From the NCBI GenBank assembly GCA_028869355.1, contig JAGWSK010000162.1, positions 1-10,254 of the forward strand: a DNA stretch of 10,254 nt, written 5' to 3'. Below, piece after piece: positions 1 through 6,486 of this stretch (position 1 is its first letter; each line of letters begins with the position of its first letter). Source of the stretch: Alphaproteobacteria bacterium. Its GTDB lineage: Bacteria; Pseudomonadota; Alphaproteobacteria; Micropepsales; Micropepsaceae. The notes beneath the pieces were generated by a model. That model saw only the letters and a program-made list of their open reading frames with translations. It ran no database searches and had not been told where the DNA came from. Both the position numbers and the translations under genes were made by a program.

Positions 1-775
1 GCATCACCGGCGAGCCCGGAATCAGGCCGCCCTCCAGGTTCCAGCCTTCGGCGGAACTGACACGCGCTTCATACCACGACAGCGGACCGGCAAAAGGGCC
101 TTGCGGATTGATCAGCAGCCTCGTCGCGCCGTCTGCCGAACGCGCCGGCGCCAAGGCGGCGGCGAGCGAACGCAGCTGTGTCATATCGCCAGCGATCTTT
201 GCCGGGGTTCCGGCAATCAGCGCTTTGACCTGATTGTCCAGCCCATAAAGGAGCGGCAACCGCAACATGAACAGGGCGACAACGTCCTGCGGCCGCGCCG
301 GCGCAAATCCTGCCAATACCTCACCGCGGTGTTGTGCGGCGTAAAGGTTGAGGCCAGCGACATAGCCGTCGAGCAGCGCTTTCGTGTCGGGCGAGATATC
401 TGTCTGGTAATGCTGATTGATCGCATCCCAAATGCCGAGAATCTGCACCAGGTAGTCATCTTCGGTCGCGGTCCGGCCCTCGACCGCGGCGAGCTTTCCG
501 CGTGCAGCCAGCAATGCCCGCTGGATGGTGGCGAAATCATCTTCCGCATGCGCATAGGCGAGACCGAAGGCGGCATCGGCGTTCCGGCGCGCGAAAATGT
601 GCGGCACGCCAAAGCGGTCGCGGATGATGGTGGCATCATAGCGCGCGGCGGCGGCGAGTGCGGGCCTGGTATCGAACCAGCTCAGCCGGTCTTCATTGGC
701 GGAAAAGAAACTGAAGAACGCGACACTTGCGAGTACAAGGAAGATTGCGGTCAAGCGCAGGATCATTCCGGGCAT
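1..775 (-). CDS. Penicillin-amidase-family acylase (N-terminal part, runs off left edge)
   Basis: This is a partial gene: 258 codons from the ATG at 775, with no stop before the window edge. Residues 5-24 form a hydrophobic signal or membrane anchor, so the enzyme should act in the periplasm. The stretch at about 46-75 (IIRDRFGVPHIFARRNADAAFG, then LAYAHAEDD) is the typical alpha-subunit start of penicillin-amidase-family Ntn hydrolases, which cleave amide bonds and mature by autocatalytic cleavage ahead of a serine. By spacing to RSADG and to NPQ, Ser203 aligns with beta-Ser1, and Gln225 with beta-23 (Gln in penicillin G acylase, His in PvdQ). The usual Gly-Ser-Asn is here Arg202-Ser203-Leu204, so processing or activity may be altered. 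Residues 236-258 (WYEARV, EGWNLEGG, PGSPVM) also fit the family. An in-frame stop lies upstream of 775; a second ATG at 766 is possible. The substrate cannot be told. It is divergent from ccmE. Confidence 0.85.
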   Translation of the reverse strand, partial: MPGMILRLTAIFLVLASVAFFSFFSANEDRLSWFDTRPALAAAARYDATIIRDRFGVPHIFARRNADAAFGLAYAHAEDDFATIQRALLAARGKLAAVEGRTATEDDYLVQILGIWDAINQHYQTDISPDTKALLDGYVAGLNLYAAQHRGEVLAGFAPARPQDVVALFMLRLPLLYGLDNQVKALIAGTPAKIAGDMTQLRSLAAALAPARSADGATRLLINPQGPFAGPLSWYEARVSSAEGWNLEGGLIPGSPVM

Positions 776-985
776 ATACTCGCAAAGATGGAAATGAACA
801 GATAAATCCGCCGTTGCGGTTTGTCATCCCACCTGAGCGTGCCGTGCTCGCGGGAAATTGAGATTGTCGCGCGGCCGGCTGACGGCGGATAATCATGATT
901 TGCAGCGCCTTCCTGCAGCGAAGTGGTTACATTTGCCGCCTGTGCGCTTAGGATGCGCGGCAAAGTCAGGTGGGTTGGGACGGAC
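776..985. promoter_or_regulatory. Divergent intergenic region with candidate promoters for ccmE and the acylase
   Basis: These 210 bp lie between two divergent starts and hold no convincing gene. For the ccm unit, TTGTCG (864-869) and GATAAT (888-893) are 18 bp apart and resemble a sigma-70 promoter. A perfect 10-bp palindrome, AATCATGATT, follows at 891-900 and overlaps the end of the -10, where an operator could sit. TGCAGCG occurs twice, at 901-907 and 914-920. On the minus strand ATGACA (827-822) and TATCTG (804-799), 17 bp apart, are a weaker candidate for the acylase. These are matches by eye only; no transcription start is known. Confidence 0.3.
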
Positions 986-1450
986 ATGACTCCCAAAAAA
1001 CAGCGACGATTGGCCTTTGCCATTACGCTTCTGCTGGCCGGCGGCGGCGCAGCGGCGCTGGCGGTGTACGCTCTTCAGGACAATGTCCTGTTCTTTTACA
1101 GCCCCAGCGACATTGCGGCGCACCCGGAAAAGGTGCCGGCTGGCCGCGCCTTCCGGATCGGCGGATTGGTCGAGAAGGGAAGCGTCAAGCGCGACCGCGG
1201 CCTGGAAATCCAGTTCGTCGTCACCGACGGCAAGAATGCGGTTCCGGTGCGGTATTCCGGCGTCTTGCCGGATCTGTTTCGCGAAGGCCAGGGCGTCGTC
1301 GCTCTCGGCGCGAGAGGCAGCGATGGCGTGTTCACAGCCAGCGAAGTCCTGGCCAAACATGATGAAAGATATATGCCACCGGAGGTGGTGGATGCGCTGA
1401 AGCGTTCCGGCCACTGGCAGGAAGGCCATGGAAGCGCGGGTGCGTCGTGA
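986..1450 (+). CDS. ccmE: Cytochrome c maturation protein CcmE (haem chaperone)
   Basis: CcmE (CycJ in rhizobia) binds haem covalently in the periplasm and passes it to the CcmF/CcmH ligation complex. The 154-residue product has a short basic N-terminus, one membrane anchor at about 9-29, and a periplasmic beta-barrel domain containing YSPSDI, RIGGLVEKGSV and the run GVLPDLFREGQGVVALG. The haem-binding motif is H125-D-E-R-Y129 (HxxxY), followed by MPPEV; His125 is the expected covalent haem ligand. The length is normal for the family. I chose ATG 986 because GGGA lies at 977-980 and the basic-plus-hydrophobic start follows directly; in-frame GTG 923 and ATG 953 would add an uncharacteristic leader with no usable ribosome site. 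The stop overlaps the ccmF GTG by 4 bp. It is the first Ccm gene here: no ccmI precedes it. Confidence 0.95.
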   Translation: MTPKKQRRLAFAITLLLAGGGAAALAVYALQDNVLFFYSPSDIAAHPEKVPAGRAFRIGGLVEKGSVKRDRGLEIQFVVTDGKNAVPVRYSGVLPDLFREGQGVVALGARGSDGVFTASEVLAKHDERYMPPEVVDALKRSGHWQEGHGSAGAS

Positions 1451-3414
1451 CCGGCGAACTCGGCCAACTCGCTCTTTGCCTCGCGCTTGCACTTTCAGTG
1501 GTTCAGGCGTTCTCGGGATTGTTCGGCGCTACGCGTGGCGACGTCCGCGTCATGGCCATGGGGAGAGGCGCCGCGCTCGGCAGCTTCGTCTTCATTGCGC
1601 TCGCCTTTTTCACCCTGATGTTCGCCTATGTCACATCCGATTTCTCGGTCATGGCGGTGGCGGAAAACTCGCACACGGCAAAACCGCTGATCTACAAAAT
1701 CACCGGCGTGTGGGGGAATCACGAAGGTTCGATGGTCCTGTGGATGCTCATTTTGGGCATCTATTCGGCGGCCATCGCAATGTCGCAGCCCGAGGGATCG
1801 GATGCCAATGCCCGCCTCGGGTCGCGCGCGCTCGGGGTTCAGGCGCTGATTGCGATTGCATTTCTCGTCTTCATTCTGCTCACTTCGGACCCCTTTTTGC
1901 GGTTGTATCCGCAGCCATTCGAGGGCAACGGGCTGAACCCGCTGCTTCAGGATCCTGGTCTCGCGTTCCACCCGCCGCTGCTTTACCTCGGCTATGTCGG
2001 TCTGTCGGCATCCTTTTCCTTTGCTGCCGCGGCACTGCTGGACAGCCGGAATGATGCCGCCTGGGTGCGCCGCGCACGCCCATTTGCCATTGCCGCGTGG
2101 ACGGCACTGACGCTGGGAATCGCCGGCGGTTCCTGGTGGGCCTATTATACTCTCGGGTGGGGCGGGTTCTGGTTTTGGGATCCGGTCGAGAATGCGTCTT
2201 TGATGCCGTGGCTGATTGCCACCGCATTGATTCATTCCATGATGGCGAGCGAACGCACCGGTGCATTCAAAAGCTGGACGCTTCTGCTCGCAATCGCAGG
2301 TTTCTCCTTCAGCCTGATCGGCACATTCCTGGTGCGTTCGGGTGTACTGAATTCGGTTCATGCCTTTGCCAATGATCCGCGTCGCGGGCTGTTCATCCTG
2401 ATGATCCTGTTCGTGGCCATTACTTCGCCACTGGTTCTGTTCGCGTGGCGTGCGCCAAAGCTTCCGCCCGGTGCGGCATTCGATATTGTCAGCCGCGAGA
2501 CCGGAATTCTGCTGAACAACCTTCTGCTCACCGCGGCCGCAGCGACGATCTTGATTGGCACGCTTTACCCGCTGGTCCTGGATGCGGCGGAAGGGATCAA
2601 AATCTCGGTTGGTCCGCCTTACTTCACCGCCACGGTGATTCCGATGATGGCGCTGCTCGCCGTCGCGATGCCGTTCGGTCCGATATTTCTGTGGCGGCGC
2701 AGTCATTTCAAACCGGCTGTCTGGTCGCTGCGGTTTGCGATTGCGGCCGGGGTGGTGGCACTCTGCGTTGCCCTCGCCGTCGCACGTCCAATGTCCTTGC
2801 TTGGTATGTGCGCCGTCGGACTCGGGATTTGGCTGATTGCAGGTTCGGCCACCGATATCGCCCGCCGCGCGGGCGATTGGCGCCGCGTACGGCTTCTGCC
2901 CGCGACTGCCTTTACCTCAGCATTGGCGCATGCCGGGCTTGGCGTGGTGGCGCTCGGCGTTGCCGGCACCAGTGTGTGGAAGAGCGAAGCGATCCAGGTG
3001 GTCGCGCCGCATCAAACCATGCAGATCGGCGGCTATACCTTAAGGCTGGAAAACACCGAGCGAGCCCAGGGACCGAATTATTTGGCCGACCGGGCCGAAT
3101 TTACGGTCTTTTCCGGCGGGCAAAAGATTGCCGTTCTGCACCCGGAAAAGCGCAGCTATCCGGTGGAACAAACCGCAACATCTGAATCCTCAATTCGAAC
3201 CACCGGCGTTTCCGATTTGTATGTCGTTCTCGGGGATCCTCAGCAAGGGGGCGGCTGGGTGGTGCGTGCTTATTACAATCCGATGGCGCCATTCATATGG
3301 CTGGGCGGTGTCATCATGGCTCTCGCCGGCTTCACCGCTTTGGGGGCACGGCTCGGGGCTGCGCTGCGCTCGCGGCGCCAATCGCCAAATCTTGTTTCCG
3401 AGCCTGCTGAATGA
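1447..3414 (+). CDS. ccmF: Haem lyase CcmF (cytochrome c maturation)
   Basis: CcmF (CycK in rhizobia) is the polytopic inner-membrane core of the haem lyase that takes haem from CcmE and attaches it to apocytochrome c. The 655 residues match the usual length. The tryptophan-rich WWD signature WGGFWFWDPVENAS lies at 238-251. The four conserved histidines are visible as H175 (FHPPLLYLGY), H263 (LIHS), H305 (SVHAFAND) and H495 (AHAGLG), very close to E. coli 173, 261, 303 and 491. Many hydrophobic segments span the protein; a soluble periplasmic loop lies at about 512-612 before a last membrane helix at about 614-636. The start is GTG, overlapping the ccmE stop as GTGA, so translation is probably coupled. 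The stop overlaps ccmH as ATGA. I see no defects. Confidence 0.97.
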   Translation: MTGELGQLALCLALALSVVQAFSGLFGATRGDVRVMAMGRGAALGSFVFIALAFFTLMFAYVTSDFSVMAVAENSHTAKPLIYKITGVWGNHEGSMVLWMLILGIYSAAIAMSQPEGSDANARLGSRALGVQALIAIAFLVFILLTSDPFLRLYPQPFEGNGLNPLLQDPGLAFHPPLLYLGYVGLSASFSFAAAALLDSRNDAAWVRRARPFAIAAWTALTLGIAGGSWWAYYTLGWGGFWFWDPVENASLMPWLIATALIHSMMASERTGAFKSWTLLLAIAGFSFSLIGTFLVRSGVLNSVHAFANDPRRGLFILMILFVAITSPLVLFAWRAPKLPPGAAFDIVSRETGILLNNLLLTAAAATILIGTLYPLVLDAAEGIKISVGPPYFTATVIPMMALLAVAMPFGPIFLWRRSHFKPAVWSLRFAIAAGVVALCVALAVARPMSLLGMCAVGLGIWLIAGSATDIARRAGDWRRVRLLPATAFTSALAHAGLGVVALGVAGTSVWKSEAIQVVAPHQTMQIGGYTLRLENTERAQGPNYLADRAEFTVFSGGQKIAVLHPEKRSYPVEQTATSESSIRTTGVSDLYVVLGDPQQGGGWVVRAYYNPMAPFIWLGGVIMALAGFTALGARLGAALRSRRQSPNLVSEPAE

Positions 3415-3896
3415 CGAGAGGCTTTGCCTTGGTACTTCAGTGTACGGTGGTCGTCACCGCGGGTTTTTTCCTCGCGCTCGGCAGCAGTCTGCCCGCCCGC
3501 GCGGCTGGCGCGCAACCGGACGAAAGCACCTATGTGGCGCCGCTGGCCAATCCGGTTCTCGAAGCGCGCGCCAAGGCTCTGCAAAAGGAATTGCGCTGTC
3601 TCGTCTGCCAGGGGCAATCCATCGACGAATCCAATGCACCTTTGGCAGCGGATTTGCGCCGTTTGATTCGTCAACAAATGCAAGCCGGCCAATCGGATCA
3701 ACAGATCAAGGATTTTCTGGTCGCCCGCTATGGCGCCTTTGTATTGATGCGGCCACCAGTCAGGCAGGACACTCTTTTTCTCTGGTTCGGTCCGATGCTG
3801 TTGGTGTTCACCGGATTGGGCGTGATCGGCGTTATTATCGCACGGTCCCGCCAACGCCTCGGCACGGGCGACGACCTGACCATAGAATCGCTATAA
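3411..3896 (+). CDS. ccmH: Cytochrome c maturation thiol oxidoreductase CcmH
   Basis: CcmH (CycL in rhizobia) is a membrane-anchored periplasmic protein that reduces or holds the apocytochrome CXXCH thiols so that CcmF can ligate haem. The 161-residue product has a signal peptide ending near ARAAGA (about 28-34), and the redox motif LRCLVCQ with C63 and C66. The family helix bundle follows (SIDESNAPLAADLRRLIRQQ, then ARYGAFVLMRPP), then a membrane helix at about 122-144 and a short cytoplasmic tail. This is the short alphaproteobacterial form, without the CcmI-like C-terminal extension of E. coli CcmH, so a separate ccmI would be expected elsewhere. The ATG overlaps the ccmF stop by 4 bp. The gene ends the Ccm unit; no T-rich terminator follows. 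Confidence 0.95.
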   Translation: MTRGFALVLQCTVVVTAGFFLALGSSLPARAAGAQPDESTYVAPLANPVLEARAKALQKELRCLVCQGQSIDESNAPLAADLRRLIRQQMQAGQSDQQIKDFLVARYGAFVLMRPPVRQDTLFLWFGPMLLVFTGLGVIGVIIARSRQRLGTGDDLTIESL

Positions 3897-3998
3897 CGTT
3901 ACTTCCTTTTAATCTTTGTGCCATGTAGCAGAAAGAGTTGCGTTTTAAATTGGCAACTGAACCAGGGCGCCGCCTAACAAACAACCATGGGAAATCCA
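3897..3998 (+). promoter_or_regulatory. Leader region upstream of the Do protease with an inverted repeat
   Basis: The 102-bp gap between ccmH and the protease is more AT-rich than its surroundings at 3900-3960. It contains the inverted repeat AGTTGC (3936-3941), an 11-bp spacer, then GCAACT (3953-3958), enclosing TTTTAAAT. This could be an operator or a weak hairpin. I could not place a convincing -35/-10 pair; spacings around TTGTGC (3916-3921) are too long. The ribosome site GGGA (3989-3992) lies 6 bp before ATG 3999 and decides the protease start. Confidence 0.3.
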
Positions 3999-5669
3999 AT
4001 GAGCGAAAACCTCGACTCCAAACCTGAATCCGCACGCAAGCGCAACACCCGCCTGGCCGCTGCAGCTATCGCTGTGGCCGCGCTGTCATTCAGCGCCGGA
4101 GGCTATGTGTTCAGCCACAACGCGTTGTCTGGCGACAACGCCACGTCATCGCAAGCCTATTCGGTGGTGCGCCTCCCGGAACAGGGTTTTCGCGAAGTCG
4201 CGGCGGTGACGAAACCGGTTGCCAATCCGGCGCCCCGATTCATGGAGCAAGGTTCGCCATTCAGTTTTGCCGATCTGGTCGAGCATGTCAGCCCCGCCGT
4301 TGTGACGGTGGTGGTGGATCGCGAAAGTGCCGAACGCGGCGGTCCCGGGGGCGGCAACCTCGATGATATTCCCGCGCCGTTCCGCGATTTTTTCCGGCAG
4401 TTTGGCCAGGGGCAAGGCCAGGGTGGACAAGGCGGGCAAGGCGGCGGCCGTAATCGTCCGCAGACCTTCAAGTCGGAAGCGATGGGATCCGGCTTCATCA
4501 TTGATCCCAGCGGCTACATCGTGACGAATAACCACGTCATCGAGGACGGCAAGAAAATCACCGTCAAGATGCCCGGTACCAACGGACGGGAGTTTCAGGC
4601 CCATCTGATCGGGACAGACAAGGATACCGACATCGCACTGCTGAAGGTGGACGGCGTCGCCGATCTGCCGACAGTGTCATTTGGCGACGACCACCGCCTG
4701 CGCGTGGGTGACTGGGTGGTTGCGGTCGGCAACCCCTTCGGACTGGGCGGCACAGTCACGGCCGGCATTGTTTCGTCGATCGGCCGTGATATCGGCAGTG
4801 GTCCGTATACGGACTACCTTCAGATCGATGCTCCGATCAATCAGGGCAATTCCGGCGGTCCGACTTTCGACCTGTCGGGCCGGGTTGTCGGCATGAACAC
4901 CGCGATCTTCTCGCCCTCAGGTGGCTCGGTGGGCATCGGCTTTGCAATTCCCGCCTCAACGGTGAAGTCGATCGTCGATCAGCTCCGTGAACACGGCAAT
5001 GTCGCCCGCGGCTGGCTTGGTGTTCAGATTCAAAGCCTCACGCCCGACATGGCAGCCAGCCTTGGCGTCAAGAGCGCGAAGGGTGCGATTGTCGCCAGCG
5101 TTGTCGATGATAGTCCGGCATCAAAGGCCGGCTTTAAGCAGGGCGACGTCGTGCTCTCGCTGAACGGCAGCGACGTTGATGACAACAAGGATCTGACCCG
5201 CAAGGTTGCGGGGCTGCGCGTCGGAGACAAGGCCCAGTTCGGCATTCTGCGCGAGGGCCAAAAATACACTCTCACGGCTCTGATCGCGAAGCGCGATGAT
5301 GAGCAGCTCGCAAGTGCCGACCGGCCGACGCAGGAACGCGGCAACCGGGTCGCGCCCCGCGACGCCAGCACCACAGTGTTGGGGTTGGGTTTGTCGTCTC
5401 TCACCGACCAGGCGCGTGAGCAATACAATATCGACGACAAGACCCGCGGGGTTGTCGTCTCGTCGGTCGATCCCAACAGTGAAGCGGCCGACAAGGGATT
5501 CCGTCCCGGCGATGTGATCGTTGGAATCGGCAACCGCAATGTCCGCACACCGACCGATGTCCAGCAGGGAATCGATGAGGCGAGGAAGGCCGGACGCGAG
5601 ACCGTCTTGCTCCTGGTCGCAGGCGATCAGGGACAACACTACGTGGCGCTGAAGGTGGCCAAAGGCTGA
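3999..5669 (+). CDS. degP: Do/DegP-family periplasmic serine endopeptidase with two PDZ domains
   Basis: HtrA-family (S1C) protease/chaperone that degrades or refolds damaged envelope proteins. From ATG 3999 the product has 556 residues: a basic N-terminus, a hydrophobic signal or anchor (about 20-38), and a long linker to about 90. The trypsin-like domain has the triad His179 (TNNHVI), Asp211 (DTDIALLKV) and Ser285 (GNSGGP). PDZ1 covers about 336-430 (RGWLGV, SPASKAGFKQGDVV) and PDZ2 about 458-552 (SEAADKGFRPGDVI). A Gly/Gln-rich tract at 137-150 interrupts the early protease domain, at the site of the regulatory LA/Q-linker loop of DegP-type proteins. ATG 3987 is in frame but lacks a ribosome site, whereas GGGA precedes ATG 3999 at good spacing. 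DegP, DegQ and MucD are hard to tell apart by eye, so the symbol follows the rhizobial degP naming. A strong hairpin follows the stop. Confidence 0.93.
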   Translation: MSENLDSKPESARKRNTRLAAAAIAVAALSFSAGGYVFSHNALSGDNATSSQAYSVVRLPEQGFREVAAVTKPVANPAPRFMEQGSPFSFADLVEHVSPAVVTVVVDRESAERGGPGGGNLDDIPAPFRDFFRQFGQGQGQGGQGGQGGGRNRPQTFKSEAMGSGFIIDPSGYIVTNNHVIEDGKKITVKMPGTNGREFQAHLIGTDKDTDIALLKVDGVADLPTVSFGDDHRLRVGDWVVAVGNPFGLGGTVTAGIVSSIGRDIGSGPYTDYLQIDAPINQGNSGGPTFDLSGRVVGMNTAIFSPSGGSVGIGFAIPASTVKSIVDQLREHGNVARGWLGVQIQSLTPDMAASLGVKSAKGAIVASVVDDSPASKAGFKQGDVVLSLNGSDVDDNKDLTRKVAGLRVGDKAQFGILREGQKYTLTALIAKRDDEQLASADRPTQERGNRVAPRDASTTVLGLGLSSLTDQAREQYNIDDKTRGVVVSSVDPNSEAADKGFRPGDVIVGIGNRNVRTPTDVQQGIDEARKAGRETVLLLVAGDQGQHYVALKVAKG

Positions 5670-5671
5670 TT

Positions 5672-5706
5672 GAAGTCCGCCGCTCGGCTAAAGGGCGGCG
5701 GACTTC
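5672..5706 (+). terminator. Strong stem-loop just after the protease gene (likely terminator or mRNA 3' end)
   Basis: GAAGTCCGCCGC (5672-5683) pairs perfectly with GCGGCGGACTTC (5695-5706), giving a 12-bp GC-rich stem and an 11-nt loop, starting 2 bp after the protease stop. No T-run follows (next bases CGACTACC), so it is not a textbook intrinsic terminator. It may still end or stabilise the upstream mRNA. Confidence 0.6.
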
Positions 5707-5728
5707 CGACTACCGGCGGCGGTGTTCA

Positions 5729-5757
5729 GACCCTCCCCGTGCCGCCGCGGGGTGGTC
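5729..5757 (+). other. Second, weaker hairpin upstream of the response regulator
   Basis: GACC (5729-5732) pairs with GGTC (5754-5757), and CCCCG (5735-5739) with CGGGG (5748-5752). A small internal asymmetry (CT against T) separates the two helices, and the loop is 8 nt. CTTAAG follows, so the T-tract is minimal. It could be a second terminator element or a leader structure for the regulator mRNA. The rest of 5707-5808 shows no gene; AGGAG at 5794-5798 is the likely ribosome site of the next gene. Confidence 0.3.
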
Positions 5758-5808
5758 CTTAAGCCTCCCGGGTGCCGGCAGGGCATGTCAGTCAGGAGTT
5801 GATGGCTT

Positions 5809-6486
5809 ATGCGCGTTCTGGTGGTCGAAGACGATCTTGAGGCGCAGCGTTACCTCGTCAAAGGCTTGAAAGAAGCCGGTCACGTCGTTGATGAGGCCGC
5901 CGACGGTGAGACGGGGCTGACGCTCGCGTTGTCGCGGCCTTACGATGTCGCCATTATCGACCGGATGCTGCCGCGGCTGGACGGCCTGAAACTGGTTGAG
6001 ACGCTCCGGCAGGAGCGCAACACCACGCCGGTCCTGTTCCTGAGCGCGCTCTCCGATGTGGATGACCGCATCAAGGGATTGCGCGCCGGAGGAGATGATT
6101 ATCTCACCAAACCCTATGCTTTCGCGGAGTTGCTGGCGCGGCTGGATGCGCTGGTCCGCCGTCGCGATCCCGGCTCAATCAAAACCAGGGTCGCGGTTGG
6201 CGATCTCGAACTTGACCTCCTGTCCCGTACGGCGCGCCGCAACGGCTCGGCGATCGAACTGCAGCCGCGCGAATTCCGCCTTCTGGAATATCTGATGCGC
6301 CATGCCGGACAAATCGTCACGCGCACGATGTTGCTGGAGAATGTCTGGGAATACCATTTCGATCCGCAGACCAACGTGATCGATGTGCATATCTCGCGCC
6401 TGCGCGCCAAAATCGACAAGGGGTTCGAGGCGCCGTTGCTGCACACCGTTCGCGGCGCGGGCTACATGATCCGTGCGCACGCATAA
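5809..6486 (+). CDS. OmpR/PhoB-family response regulator
   Basis: DNA-binding output protein of a two-component system. The 225-residue product has a receiver domain at about 1-117 with acidic residues E7, D8 and D9, phospho-acceptor D51 (AIIDRMLP), S79 (FLSA) and K101 (LTKPY). A winged-helix domain follows at about 127-223, with LQPREFRLLEYLM, the recognition-helix region NVIDVHISRLRAKID, and the closing hairpin RGAGYMI. All residues needed for phosphorylation are present. Start ATG 5809 lies 10 bp after AGGAG (5794-5798); an out-of-frame ATG at 5802 is not used. The gene overlaps the kinase by 14 bp, so the two are a cognate pair. Position after a Do protease suggests, but does not prove, an envelope-stress role. 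The target genes and signal are unknown, and I give no symbol. Confidence 0.93.
   Translation: MRVLVVEDDLEAQRYLVKGLKEAGHVVDEAADGETGLTLALSRPYDVAIIDRMLPRLDGLKLVETLRQERNTTPVLFLSALSDVDDRIKGLRAGGDDYLTKPYAFAELLARLDALVRRRDPGSIKTRVAVGDLELDLLSRTARRNGSAIELQPREFRLLEYLMRHAGQIVTRTMLLENVWEYHFDPQTNVIDVHISRLRAKIDKGFEAPLLHTVRGAGYMIRAHA

Noticed and set aside
101..805. Long plus-strand open frame of 234 codons over the left end
   Set aside because: It lies antisense to the acylase, whose frame carries clear family motifs and a signal peptide; the plus-strand product is rich in Arg, Gly and Gln with no recognisable domain.
923..985. Upstream in-frame starts for ccmE (GTG 923, ATG 953)
   Set aside because: They add a leader unlike CcmE and lack a spaced ribosome site; ATG 986 has GGGA upstream and gives the normal basic-plus-hydrophobic N-terminus.
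1495..2706. 403-codon minus-strand open frame
   Set aside because: It is antisense to ccmF; its composition (Arg, Gln, Glu, His, low hydrophobicity) is the typical shadow of a high-GC membrane-protein gene.
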